In this document: positions 1 through 8,214 of the stretch, in pieces | How the letters are laid out: the number at the start of each line of letters is the position of its first letter | Numbering within the stretch: position 1 is the stretch's first letter | Made by a program: the position numbers and the translations under genes | The notes under the pieces: model-generated | What the model was told of the DNA's origin: nothing | The model's database searches: none | The model's input: the letters and a program-made list of their open reading frames with translations, nothing else | NCBI RefSeq assembly: GCF_010500925.1 | Contig: NZ_QVMG01000008.1 | Coordinates: 1-64,000 of the forward strand | Direction: 5' to 3' | DNA from: Parabacteroides sp. 52 | GTDB lineage: Bacteria > Bacteroidota > Bacteroidia > Bacteroidales > Tannerellaceae | DNA length: 64,000 bases

Positions 1-92
<92 letters not shown>

Positions 93-102
93 TTAAAGAG
101 AG

Positions 103-136
103 AGAGTCTATTTCGAAAGAGATAGGCTCTTTTTTT
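103..136 (+). terminator. rho-independent terminator after 5S rRNA
   Basis: A stem pairs 103-111 (AGAGTCTAT) with 122-130 (ATAGGCTCT), with one G-U pair, followed by a run of seven T. It sits directly after the 5S rRNA and is expected to end the rRNA operon transcript. Confidence 0.8.
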
Positions 137-160
137 GTTTACAGAAAGAGGGAGAGGGGA

Positions 161-381
161 GTTAACGATTAACGGTTAATGATTAACGATTAACGAAGAG
201 TGGTTAGTGTTTAGTGTTTAGTGATTAGTGTTGGTCGCAAGCGACCAGGGGGAATGGAAGATTGTTTGGATATCAAAATGTAGAGCCTAAATTAATCGTT
301 AATCGTTAAACGTTAATCACTAATCACTAATCACTAATCACTAAACACTAAACACTAATCACTCTTCGTTAAACGTTAATT
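161..381. repeat. long inverted repeat of short tandem words around a snap-back hairpin
   Basis: The left arm (161-231) is made of TTAACGA-type words followed by TTAGTGT/TTAGTGA words. The right arm (290-380) is its approximate reverse complement (TAATCACTAATCAC, CTAAACACTAAACAC, then CGTTAAACGTTAAT). A short hairpin GGTCGCAAGCGACC (233-246) follows the left arm. The right arm runs into the last codons and stop of the minus-strand histidine phosphatase gene. This accounts for most of the gene-free stretch between the 5S rRNA and that gene. Confidence 0.85.
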
Positions 382-910
382 GAATAACCTCCCCATATGC
401 AGGCATATTTTTGAAGGCGTCTTTTATGTCGTAATGACCGGCATAAATGCGGGCGCAAGTAAGTACACCTCCATGTGCAAAGAGGGCGATGCGTTTTAGA
501 TTGTTTTTATTGGCATATTTTCTTATCTTATCCAGGAACTCGCTTACCCGCTTCAGTTGATCCTGCATGGATTCCCCATTGGGGCATGCAATGTTGACCC
601 AGTCTTCAAACCAGGCAATAGATCGTGGGTCGGCAGATAGATCATCCCAGGATTTCATTTCCCAATCTCCAAAATTGAGTTCCAGTATCCGCTCTTCACG
701 TTCCGCATCGGCATAACCGCAATACGTTGCCAGACGTACACACCGGGAAAGGGGGCTTGTCCATACTTTGTCGAATCTAATACCTTCCAATCTTTTTTTA
801 ACAACAGCCGCTTCTTCTTCAAAGCTATCTCGCAATGGTACATCGGTTTGTCCATAGGTACATCCTTGTGGGACATCAACGGATGTATGTCTTATCAAAT
901 ATATTTCCAT
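359..910 (-). CDS. cobC: Histidine phosphatase family protein, probable alpha-ribazole-phosphatase
   Basis: This 183-aa protein is a member of the phosphoglycerate-mutase-like histidine phosphatase superfamily. The catalytic RHT triad is at residues 7-9 (phospho-acceptor His8), the acidic residue is in LELNFGDWE (Glu77), and the second histidine is in FAHGG (His146). As last gene of the cbiB-cobU-cobT-cobS cluster, 7 nt after cobS, it most likely dephosphorylates alpha-ribazole-5'-phosphate or the cobalamin-5'-phosphate product in the cytoplasm. The family is broad, so the substrate is inferred from context. The last five codons and the TGA stop lie inside the 161-381 inverted repeat, so the C-terminus (TFNEE) is repeat-encoded and may vary between strains. 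Confidence 0.85.
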   Translation of the reverse strand: MEIYLIRHTSVDVPQGCTYGQTDVPLRDSFEEEAAVVKKRLEGIRFDKVWTSPLSRCVRLATYCGYADAEREERILELNFGDWEMKSWDDLSADPRSIAWFEDWVNIACPNGESMQDQLKRVSEFLDKIRKYANKNNLKRIALFAHGGVLTCARIYAGHYDIKDAFKNMPAYGEVIQLTFNEE

Positions 911-917
911 AGGATAA

Positions 918-1682
918 TTAATTTGTACTGATTAAAGAGAAGTAGACTGTTACAACTCCCAGGTAAAAACTCAATTCACAAAGAAGAAATGTTGCACCGC
1001 AGCCATCTCCGGTATAACCTTGTATTTTCTTTTGCATGACAGATGTGAGGAAGAAGAAGGTACATAGAGGGAGAATGGCAGCATAAAGATAAGTCATATC
1101 GGGAAGCCATAAGAATAAGGGAGTCAGAGCGCATAGAATACTTATCGTATATTCCATAGCGTTCATGGGACTATAGATCGTTTTATTTTTAGCTTCTTCT
1201 GCCGGGCGGGCATAGGGAAGGCGGTTGATGATCATACTGGCCACTCCTTTGGCATAAGGATCTCCCGCCAGCATTACATAACCGGCAATTTCTATCGGCA
1301 AACTACTCAATAGTAGATAGAGAAGTCCGAAATAAGAGATAAGACCGATCACCCCATAGCTGCCTATGTGGGAATCTTTCATGATACTTAATATGCGCTC
1401 GCGTGTATTCCCTCCGCCAAAGCCATCCAGGAAATCAGCCAACCCATCTTCATGCAGGCAGCCGGTGAGTAATGCGCGGGTGAGTATAGCCAATAAGATA
1501 GCGGCAGAGGCTGGCAGAAACAGGGAACAGGCATACAATATGAATACCGAGCAACCGGCTGTCAGCCATCCCGTGAGTGCCCAATAGGGAACGACTCGTT
1601 TAAAATATGTACCGGGTATTTCCGTCAGGCGCCAAAAAGGCAAGCGGGTGAAAAAGATAAAAGCAGCCAGTAGTTGTTTCAT
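918..1682 (-). CDS. cobS: Adenosylcobinamide-GDP ribazoletransferase (cobalamin synthase)
   Basis: This integral membrane enzyme joins adenosylcobinamide-GDP to alpha-ribazole(-phosphate), completing the cobalamin nucleotide loop. Family signatures are FFTRLPF near the N-terminus and HEDGLADFLDGFGGG with its acidic metal-binding cluster, followed by several hydrophobic helices. The reading frame is open to 1730, but I place the start at ATG 1682 (MKQLLAAFIFFTRLP, 254 aa). That fits the family N-terminus and lies one base after the cobT stop (TAAGATG). It is fourth in the cob operon and is probably translationally coupled to cobT. Confidence 0.95.
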   Translation of the reverse strand: MKQLLAAFIFFTRLPFWRLTEIPGTYFKRVVPYWALTGWLTAGCSVFILYACSLFLPASAAILLAILTRALLTGCLHEDGLADFLDGFGGGNTRERILSIMKDSHIGSYGVIGLISYFGLLYLLLSSLPIEIAGYVMLAGDPYAKGVASMIINRLPYARPAEEAKNKTIYSPMNAMEYTISILCALTPLFLWLPDMTYLYAAILPLCTFFFLTSVMQKKIQGYTGDGCGATFLLCELSFYLGVVTVYFSLISTN

Positions 1683-1683
1683 C

Positions 1684-2721
1684 TTAAAAATATTTAGTGA
1701 TAGAGGCTTGGGTGAAATTATGCATTTCATTTAGCATACGTACGGCAGAGTCGATAAGAGGATATGCACATACCGCTCCCGATCCTTCTCCCAAGCGTAA
1801 GCCCATATGTAACAAAGGCTTGGCATTCAAAATATGCAGTAGCTTTTTATGTCCTGCCTCCTCTCCACAATGCCCAAAGATACAATAAGAAAGCATCTCC
1901 GGATAGAGACGCGAGGCTGCCAATACACAATTTGTCATGATAAATCCATCCACCAGAATCAGCATTTTTAGTTCAGCTGCCCGCAGCATCCCCCCTACGG
2001 CCATGACCATTTCGTACCCGCCGAAGTATGTAATAACATCCAGAACTTCGTTGCTCCCGCTATAGTTTGCCCGTGCTTTTTGGAGGATGCGGCATTTGTG
2101 TTGCACCCCCTCGTCGTCGAGTCCGCTACCGGCACCTACACATTCGGGCAGAGGGATGTCGGTCAGGCATGTCATCCACATACTTGACGTCGCCGTATTG
2201 CCAACACCCATTTCCCCAAAGCTAATCACATTGCATCCTTCTGTATAACAGTCGGAGACGGTCTCCGCTCCATAGGCGAGTGCCTGTTCCATTTCTTCGC
2301 GTGTCATAGCCGATTCGTAGAGAAAGTTCCGGCTGCCCTTGCGTATTTTTTTGTTGATAAGTTGGGGGATGGAAGGGAAGTCGAAGTCGACACCTCCGTC
2401 TACTATCTTCAATTCAAACCCATGTTGTCGTGCCAGGAAGCAGATGCCGGCACCACCATTGAGGAAGTTATGTATCACCTGCCGGGTCACTTCTTTGGGA
2501 GATTTACTGATACCTTCATCCGCAATGCCGTGATCGGCGGCATAGATAACATTGACCGGATGTTTTAATTCAGGCGATATATTTTGTTGTATCCATCCGA
2601 TTTGTAAGGCAATCTCCTCCAATCGTCCTAACGAGCCTTTGGGTTTGGTCAGGTTATTGATTTTTTCTTCGATTGCCGGGAGAATTGCGTTGTCGGGTTT
2701 TTCTATTTTAAATGTGATCAT
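1684..2721 (-). CDS. cobT: Nicotinate-nucleotide--dimethylbenzimidazole phosphoribosyltransferase
   Basis: This 345-aa soluble enzyme transfers ribose-5-phosphate from nicotinate mononucleotide to a lower-ligand base such as dimethylbenzimidazole, giving alpha-ribazole phosphate for CobS. Family features are [18 protein letters not shown] at the N-terminus, [15 protein letters not shown], the glycine-rich [12 protein letters not shown], and LRLGEGSGA near the C-terminus. Length matches the family. Its start overlaps the end of cobU by 14 bp and its stop precedes cobS by one base, which indicates one polycistronic message. Confidence 0.97.
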   Translation of the reverse strand: MITFKIEKPDNAILPAIEEKINNLTKPKGSLGRLEEIALQIGWIQQNISPELKHPVNVIYAADHGIADEGISKSPKEVTRQVIHNFLNGGAGICFLARQHGFELKIVDGGVDFDFPSIPQLINKKIRKGSRNFLYESAMTREEMEQALAYGAETVSDCYTEGCNVISFGEMGVGNTATSSMWMTCLTDIPLPECVGAGSGLDDEGVQHKCRILQKARANYSGSNEVLDVITYFGGYEMVMAVGGMLRAAELKMLILVDGFIMTNCVLAASRLYPEMLSYCIFGHCGEEAGHKKLLHILNAKPLLHMGLRLGEGSGAVCAYPLIDSAVRMLNEMHNFTQASITKYF

Positions 2722-3250
2722 ATGATACGTTGTTATTTGGAGTCTTTATTGTTACGGGAATACCGCTGACCATGAGTATGACTTGGTCTGCCCGGGAGGC
2801 GATGTATTGGTTTAACCAGCCTTGCAGATCGGTGAACTTACGTTGTATTTCGTCGGTAGAAGTACCTCCCAGTCCTATTTCGTTTGTGATGAATATAAAG
2901 TGAGCCTCCTGTTGGATAAAGGTGTCAAATTCCGTTTTTAGTTGGGAAAGGGAGAGGGAGACATCGCTTTGATTGTCAAAGAAGAAGTTCGTCGCCCAAA
3001 GAGTGATGCAGTCGATAACGACAGTGTGCCCATCCAGGTGGTACCGGCTCAATTGTTTTTCTTCCTCCAGGTTGATCCATTCGGGGCCACGGTCTTGTTG
3101 GTGGCGGAGGACACGTTCTTTAAACTCGTCGTCCCAGATGCGTGATGTCGCCAGATACACCGGATACGGATCCAGGGATAATGCCAGTTGTTGGGCATAA
3201 CTGCTTTTGCCTGATCGTTGCCCCCCTGTTATAACAGTGATTTGCCTCAT
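2708..3250 (-). CDS. cobU: Bifunctional adenosylcobinamide kinase / adenosylcobinamide-phosphate guanylyltransferase
   Basis: This P-loop enzyme phosphorylates adenosylcobinamide and then transfers GMP from GTP to it, supplying AdoCbi-GDP to CobS. The Walker A motif GGQRSGKSS is at residues 9-17 of the protein read from ATG 3250 (180 aa). The longer frame to 3283 adds residues unlike the family, whereas ATG 3250 lies 2 nt after the cbiB stop. [26 protein letters not shown] matches the usual C-terminal region. The 3' end overlaps cobT by 14 bp. Confidence 0.96.
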   Translation of the reverse strand: MRQITVITGGQRSGKSSYAQQLALSLDPYPVYLATSRIWDDEFKERVLRHQQDRGPEWINLEEEKQLSRYHLDGHTVVIDCITLWATNFFFDNQSDVSLSLSQLKTEFDTFIQQEAHFIFITNEIGLGGTSTDEIQRKFTDLQGWLNQYIASRADQVILMVSGIPVTIKTPNNNVSYDHI

Positions 3251-3252
3251 AG

Positions 3253-4200
3253 TTATATAAAAAATAAGAAGAGAGTGATACAAAGTCCCATAACCAGCTC
3301 CACCTTACTGTTTATCTGGATAGCAGTTAACATATCCTGTATAGTTAAGAGCCGGTCATTCGTTCCTATATATGGTTTTTCTACAGGTTTCCCGAAATAA
3401 TCATGTGTCCCGCCGAACCGGCAATCTAAGACAGCCGCTAAGGCAGCCTCCGGATAACCCGCGTTCGGACTGGCATGTGCTTTGCCGTATTGTTGAACGA
3501 ATGTACGTTTGTTCCAGTTTCCGGAGACAAAGAGTATCAGGGCAGCAGTCAGTCGTGCCGGAATATAGTTGGCAAGGTCGTCTATTTGTGCGGCCGTACG
3601 TCCGAACGCCAAGTATCGTTCGTTCTTATAACCGATCATAGAGTCTAAGGTATTGATCGTTTTATAAGCAACCATTCCCGGTAGCCCCAAAAGGAGAAAC
3701 CAAAACATAGGGGCAATAACCCCGTCGCTTAGGTTCTCCGCCAGCGATTCAAGGGCTGCGGTACGTATTTCCTGATCGGAGAGGGTAGAAGTATCTCTTC
3801 CTACAATCCGGGAAAGTTGCTTTCGTCCTTCCTCTGTACTTCTGTCTACAGCTTCGAATACCGCTTTTACTTCTTTGATTAAGGTCGTGCCGGCCAGGCA
3901 GAAGAAGACACCGACAGCGACCCCTAAATTATATAGATTTGGTTGCAAGGCATAGGCGTGGTGTAAGATCGTTTGTGTGATGCCATAGGTGCCGATAATA
4001 AGTAGGAGGGCAAAAACACAACCTTTCAGTTGTCTTTCTTCTCCTTTGTTTAAGGATTTTTCACCCGAGGCGATCAACTTTCCCAATAGAACCACCGGGT
4101 GGAAAGAGCCTCCCGGATCAGCCCAAAGGCGATCGGCCAACCAACCTCCCAGGAAAGGAAGAATACGCATCAAATCTGTGGCGTGGTGTGTCCAGAACAT
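3253..4200 (-). CDS. cbiB: Adenosylcobinamide-phosphate synthase
   Basis: This 315-aa membrane protein attaches the aminopropanol (or aminopropanol-phosphate) arm to adenosylcobyric acid. Recognisable features are LADRLWADPGGSFHPVVLLGKLI near the N-terminus (family form D-P...HPV..G), the SRIVGRDTSTL segment, LAENLSDGVIAPMFWF, and the NAGYPEAALAAVL motif, with several hydrophobic segments. It is first in the cbiB-cobU-cobT-cobS-cobC run. The TonB-dependent receptor upstream ends 80 bp earlier, and a promoter-like sequence lies between the two, so read-through and independent initiation are both possible. Confidence 0.95.
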   Translation of the reverse strand: MFWTHHATDLMRILPFLGGWLADRLWADPGGSFHPVVLLGKLIASGEKSLNKGEERQLKGCVFALLLIIGTYGITQTILHHAYALQPNLYNLGVAVGVFFCLAGTTLIKEVKAVFEAVDRSTEEGRKQLSRIVGRDTSTLSDQEIRTAALESLAENLSDGVIAPMFWFLLLGLPGMVAYKTINTLDSMIGYKNERYLAFGRTAAQIDDLANYIPARLTAALILFVSGNWNKRTFVQQYGKAHASPNAGYPEAALAAVLDCRFGGTHDYFGKPVEKPYIGTNDRLLTIQDMLTAIQINSKVELVMGLCITLFLFFI

Positions 4201-4220
4201 ATAAAGTATTCAATTTCATA

Positions 4221-4253
4221 CAAAGGTATAAAATTATCCCTCTATATTGACAA
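4221..4253 (-). promoter_or_regulatory. Bacteroidetes-type promoter before cbiB
   Basis: On the minus strand a -7 element TACCTTTG (4228-4221) is preceded by TTG (4253-4251) at 22 nt spacing. The predicted transcript would begin about 15 nt before the cbiB start codon. The match is to the known TTTG / TAnnTTTG Bacteroides consensus. Spacing is slightly long. Confidence 0.45.
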
Positions 4254-4280
4254 CATTAGCCTACGGTTTTACCTCCCTCC

Positions 4281-6563
4281 TTAAAACGTAATAGCCACCT
4301 CTGCCCCGATCTGGAAGGGTTTGCTCAATTGCATGAATTTATTATCTAATGATTCAAAATAGAATGCCGCATACCGGGTATCTGTTATGTTTTTACTCCA
4401 GATGTTCAGGTTGACAATGCCTTTGCGCACGCCTATTTTGGCATTAACCGTGTTGTAGAAGTTCTGTTTCAAATCATTTTGTTCTGTCCAATATATTTTT
4501 CCAATACCGCTGTATTGAACGGATGCTGTGAACTGATCTAACCAAGAACCTTGCAACAACCGATTGTATTGTACGCCTACGTTTAACGTATTCTGGGGAG
4601 TATACGGGATGTGATTTCCTTTGAAATCTTCCCGTCCGTTGTGGTAGTCACGGAAAGTAGCATGGGTATACCCATAGTTCAGATCCGCTGTCAATTCCTT
4701 AGTAAACCGTGCTTGCAGCGATACTTCGGCTCCATAGCTACGTGCTTTCCCGGCATTGGTCAGGATGCGTCCGTTTCCACTGTTTACGAACTGGGTGAGT
4801 TGAAGGTCGCGTATATCCATATAAAACAGGGTTGCTTCTGCTTGTAAATAGTCGGGGATCAATTCGCTGCGTATGCCCAATTCATAGTTCCAGCTCTTCT
4901 CCGGTTTGTATGCAACAACATCTTCCACGGGAAGAGGCTCAACGGCCATATTCGGCATATATTTATTCATCAATTCATATTGCATCTGGCTTTGCATCAG
5001 GTCGGCAGACATTTGCACATTGTATCCCCCTGTTTTGTATCCTTTGGACACCGAAAGGTAAGTGAATGTACGGGGTGTACATTCATATTTAAGAGCCACC
5101 TTGGGCAGGAATTCCCAAAAATCCTGCGATGTACTTACGTCCATCCGGGTAGTATCTGTAGGAATCTCCGTTACAGGCATGCCGGGACGCATCGACATGC
5201 CCAGGCGCATGCGTGCTGCTGCGTCATAATCCATCTTTTGTTTTTCATAATCCAGACGCATTCCGACAGTAAGCGATAAACCTTCTGTGAATAGGTTGTT
5301 GATTGTTGACTGGTGAAAAAGTGCTGCCCCATAAGAAGGTGTTTCAAAAGTACCAGGGATATAGAGTTCGTCTCCCAGTACCATCAAAGTAGGCATTTTG
5401 GGATTATCTTCTTTCAATTGAGTGAATACTTCTTGCAGAACACCTATCCCGTCTTTTTTGAAGGTGACAGGCCCGTCCGTATCCAGTTTGTTATAAAAAC
5501 CAAACAAACCGAAAGACCATTGATAGTCTTTATTTGTATTGCTTCGGATAGCAAACTCTTGGCTGAAGGCCTTTTGTTTTTGTCGTTGGTTAAGCGTGAA
5601 GACAGAGGTGGTGTCATAGTCCTGATCCATATGCATATTATCTTCTAACCATTGATAACCGGTCGTGCTGGTCAGGATAAACGGCTCCGTCCGGTAAGTC
5701 AGTAACAAATGATTGCCAGCCATTTTCCGGTTATATGTGCTGGGGTCATTGATGTTGACCGGCTTTACCTTACCTGTCGAGTCGCGTTTGCCATAAGGGA
5801 AAGCTCCCTGGTCGGTATAATCGTAGGTGAAGGTATAAGCCGCTGTCAGTTTGGGCGTAATGCGCCAGTCCAGTTTCAACCGTGCACCGGCAGACTCTTC
5901 TTTATCCGCTTTTTTCCCGGTAAACTCATTGGTGAAAAAGCCATCGTTGCGATCGTAATATCCTCCGACAGAGAAAGCGATGTTTTCACTCAGTTTATTA
6001 TAATGAGAGGCTTTTGTTTTGAATTGTCCGTAGTTTCCTCCCGAGAGCGATATTTTTGTTCCTTGAAAATCAAAAGGAGATAATGTATAGATATGCACAA
6101 TGCCTCCCATCGCATTGCGGCCGTACAAGGTGCCCTGAGGACCACGTAAGACTTCTATGCGTTGTATATCGGTTAATTCAAAGTCGAATGTGCTTTTGTC
6201 CAGATAAGGCACATTGTCTACATACAAACCAATGGATTGCCCACTGCTTCGGGCGCCGATACCTCGGATATAAATGGCCGATGTCAGTTTGGATCCGTAA
6301 TCCGGCATATATAAGTTCGGGACAAATGCACTGATGTCTTTCAATGCATCGATCTGCCTGTTAGTAATCATTTGCGGGGAGAGCAGGCTGACTGCTCCGG
6401 GTAATTTGACTAAGTTGTTCGTCTCTTTGGTTGAAGAGGTAATCATTACTTCGTCGATGGCATATGTTTTAATCGTGTCGTTTTCGATTATGCCATCGGC
6501 TTGCATCGTTTGTACGCTGAAGAATGAAAGGCTCGTAAGCAGTAAAAGATAAAGTTGTTTCAT
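4281..6563 (-). CDS. TonB-dependent outer membrane receptor, corrinoid uptake candidate
   Basis: This 760-aa protein has a signal peptide (MKQLYLLLLTSLSFFSVQTMQA), a TonB-box-like segment (AIDEVMITSS), a plug domain (about residues 50-165, including VEVLRGPQGTLYGRNAMGG-type sequence IEVLRGPQGTLYGR) and a C-terminal beta-barrel ending in a final aromatic strand (GAEVAITF). It lacks the N-terminal carboxypeptidase-like domain common in SusC receptors. It imports a substrate across the outer membrane using TonB-ExbB-ExbD energy. Location directly upstream of cbiB and in the same direction suggests a corrinoid or its precursor. That is inference, and no cobalamin riboswitch is visible upstream. 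An 88-bp palindrome array lies in its upstream region. Confidence 0.9.
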   Translation of the reverse strand: MKQLYLLLLTSLSFFSVQTMQADGIIENDTIKTYAIDEVMITSSTKETNNLVKLPGAVSLLSPQMITNRQIDALKDISAFVPNLYMPDYGSKLTSAIYIRGIGARSSGQSIGLYVDNVPYLDKSTFDFELTDIQRIEVLRGPQGTLYGRNAMGGIVHIYTLSPFDFQGTKISLSGGNYGQFKTKASHYNKLSENIAFSVGGYYDRNDGFFTNEFTGKKADKEESAGARLKLDWRITPKLTAAYTFTYDYTDQGAFPYGKRDSTGKVKPVNINDPSTYNRKMAGNHLLLTYRTEPFILTSTTGYQWLEDNMHMDQDYDTTSVFTLNQRQKQKAFSQEFAIRSNTNKDYQWSFGLFGFYNKLDTDGPVTFKKDGIGVLQEVFTQLKEDNPKMPTLMVLGDELYIPGTFETPSYGAALFHQSTINNLFTEGLSLTVGMRLDYEKQKMDYDAAARMRLGMSMRPGMPVTEIPTDTTRMDVSTSQDFWEFLPKVALKYECTPRTFTYLSVSKGYKTGGYNVQMSADLMQSQMQYELMNKYMPNMAVEPLPVEDVVAYKPEKSWNYELGIRSELIPDYLQAEATLFYMDIRDLQLTQFVNSGNGRILTNAGKARSYGAEVSLQARFTKELTADLNYGYTHATFRDYHNGREDFKGNHIPYTPQNTLNVGVQYNRLLQGSWLDQFTASVQYSGIGKIYWTEQNDLKQNFYNTVNAKIGVRKGIVNLNIWSKNITDTRYAAFYFESLDNKFMQLSKPFQIGAEVAITF

Positions 6564-6617
6564 TGTCTATTTAATTTCTTTCAAGCTGCAAAGGAAGAAT
6601 AAAAGGAGAGGGCGGAC

Positions 6618-6637
6618 AATCACTAGATGTAGTGATT
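6618..6637. other. hairpin in the upstream region of the TonB receptor gene
   Basis: AATCACTA and TAGTGATT form an 8-bp perfect stem around a 4-nt loop, about 55 nt upstream of the receptor start codon. It lies between the start codon and the palindrome array. It could be a leader hairpin or a repressor site; the sequence does not decide. Confidence 0.5.
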
Positions 6638-6656
6638 TTCCCTTGTATAAAAAAAA

Positions 6657-6744
6657 ATGCCGATATATGTCAGCAAAATTGCCGACATATATCGGCAAAA
6701 TTGCTGACGATTATCGGCAATTGTGCTGACATATATCAGCAATT
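6657..6744. repeat. 88-bp array A: four 22-nt palindromic units
   Basis: Units lie at 6657-6678, 6679-6700, 6701-6722 and 6723-6744. The 20-nt cores are imperfect dyads, for example TTGCCGACATATATCGGCAA in unit 2, with linkers AA, AA, TT and TT. The array lies between the oxidoreductase gene end (6807) and the TonB receptor start (6563), both minus strand. It is one of five arrays of identical architecture in the window. Its half-sites are more AT-rich at the centre than those of arrays B-D. Confidence 0.85.
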
Positions 6745-6806
6745 TTATTTGCGGCGGAGAAAAGCGGTATGTTTCCTAAAGTAGACCGGTGATTCCCGCT
6801 ATCCTT

Positions 6807-7973
6807 TTAATCGATCCATTTCACCCATTTCTCCTGATCGTTCCATCCGGCTTCGACCATGGTTTCGATGAACTGCATGCCCCGTACACCGTCGTACACC
6901 GTCGGGAAGTCGAGCATTTCTTGGCTAGGCTTTTCGCCTTTGCGTTTGGTCATAACGGTCCATGCGAAGTTACGGTATATATTGGCAAAGGCTTCGATGA
7001 ATCCTTCCGGATGTCCGGCTGGCGTGCGAACATGCCAGGAGGCGAGATCGCCCAGGGAGGTATTATTTCCTATATGAATGATTTCTTCCGGTTTGTTTCC
7101 CCATTTCAGGATGAGTTTATTCGGATCCATCTGGTACCATTCCAAGCCTCCTTTTTCACCATAAACGCGCAGGCGGATGTTATTGGCTTCGCCTTTGGCT
7201 ATTTGTGTCGCTGTCAGGCAACCTTTCAGGCCTTGGTCGAAGCGAAGGAAAGCGGCCCCGTCGTCGTCGACTTGTCGCCCGGGAGCAAAGGTGTTCAGTT
7301 CGGCGCAAAGAGCCGTCACCTTTTGTCCGGTGATGTATTCGGCCAAGTGCCAGGCATGCGTACCTATGTCACCGATACAACCGGCCTTTCCTGTTTGTTT
7401 GGGATCGGTACGCCATCCGGCATTGTTCCCACCTTCTAATTCAATCCGGTCGGCCAGCCATCCCTGCGGATACTCCACATACAACCGGCGCAATTTGCCC
7501 AGTTCGCCTTTGGCTATCCGGTCTTTGGCCTCTTTGACAGCCGGATAGCCGCTGTATACATGGGTCAAAGCCAGGGTAAGTCCTGTCTCTTCTACCTTTT
7601 TTTGCAATAATTTCGCTTCTTCGAGGGAGAATGTAATCGGTTTATCCAATACCACATGGAAGCCTCTTTCCAAGGCCATCATGGCAGGTTCGAAATGAAA
7701 ACGGTTGGGGGTTACAATCGTGACAAAGTCCATGCGTTCCTCTTCGGGAAGCGCCATTTCCCGTTCAAACATATCCTGATACGTATTGTAAATCCGATCT
7801 TCGGGAAGAAAATAGGAAAGACCTGAACTTTTAGATATTTCCGGATCAATGCTGAAGCATCCACATACAAGTTCGATTAGGTTATCCATAAAAGCGGCTC
7901 TTCGGTGAATGGCTCCAATAAAAGCGTCGCTGCCTCCGCCTACCATTCCCATCTTCAATTTTCTGTTTTTCAT
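6807..7973 (-). CDS. Gfo/Idh/MocA family NAD(P)-dependent oxidoreductase
   Basis: This 388-aa cytoplasmic enzyme has an N-terminal Rossmann fold (MGMVGGGSDAFIGAIHR, about residues 8-24) and the family DKPITFS motif (the EKP equivalent with the conserved lysine), then the C-terminal alpha/beta domain. Members oxidise or reduce sugars and inositols. The exact substrate cannot be read from sequence. No signal peptide is seen. It is transcribed alone from a promoter at 8063-8092, leaving a 5' leader of about 80 nt, and is followed by array A and the TonB receptor. Confidence 0.9.
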   Translation of the reverse strand: MKNRKLKMGMVGGGSDAFIGAIHRRAAFMDNLIELVCGCFSIDPEISKSSGLSYFLPEDRIYNTYQDMFEREMALPEEERMDFVTIVTPNRFHFEPAMMALERGFHVVLDKPITFSLEEAKLLQKKVEETGLTLALTHVYSGYPAVKEAKDRIAKGELGKLRRLYVEYPQGWLADRIELEGGNNAGWRTDPKQTGKAGCIGDIGTHAWHLAEYITGQKVTALCAELNTFAPGRQVDDDGAAFLRFDQGLKGCLTATQIAKGEANNIRLRVYGEKGGLEWYQMDPNKLILKWGNKPEEIIHIGNNTSLGDLASWHVRTPAGHPEGFIEAFANIYRNFAWTVMTKRKGEKPSQEMLDFPTVYDGVRGMQFIETMVEAGWNDQEKWVKWID

Positions 7974-8062
7974 GCGTGTACAATAATAGTTGTAGATATA
8001 GATTTTAAGTAATGAGTGCTGAGTTTTTTTAATAAAAGGACAAACAAGATGTTAACTGTGTT

Positions 8063-8092
8063 CAAAGATACCCCTTTTTTCGGTTCTTGCAA
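8063..8092 (-). promoter_or_regulatory. promoter of the Gfo/Idh oxidoreductase gene
   Basis: On the minus strand TTG (8092-8090) is followed after 19 nt by TATCTTTG (8070-8063), matching the Bacteroidetes -33/-7 consensus. Transcription would start near 8056 and run toward the gene starting at 7973. Confidence 0.55.
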
Positions 8093-8169
8093 CAGCTCAT
8101 TCATTCTCTTCTCTTTGATGGAAAAAAAAGTTTCTTGAAAAACGAAAAGGGTGGAAATAATAGCCTTTA

Positions 8170-8199
8170 TTTGTAGTTCGCAGAAAATATATACCTTTG
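8170..8199 (+). promoter_or_regulatory. promoter of the polyprenol-phosphate glycosyltransferase gene
   Basis: TTTG (8170-8173) and TACCTTTG (8192-8199) are separated by 18 nt, a near-consensus Bacteroidetes promoter. The expected start site is close to 8205, leaving a leader of about 10 nt before ATG 8215. Confidence 0.6.
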
Positions 8200-8214
8200 T
8201 ATCCATAAAATTAG

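Noticed and set aside
6564-6806. Cobalamin riboswitch before the TonB receptor
   Set aside because: I looked for a B12-box-like conserved core and the usual multi-stem layout and saw only array A and a small hairpin; the region is also short for that riboswitch plus expression platform.
7970-8206. 78-aa minus-strand ORF upstream of the Gfo/Idh gene
   Set aside because: It lies across the Gfo/Idh promoter and leader, has low-complexity Leu/Lys composition and no family resemblance.
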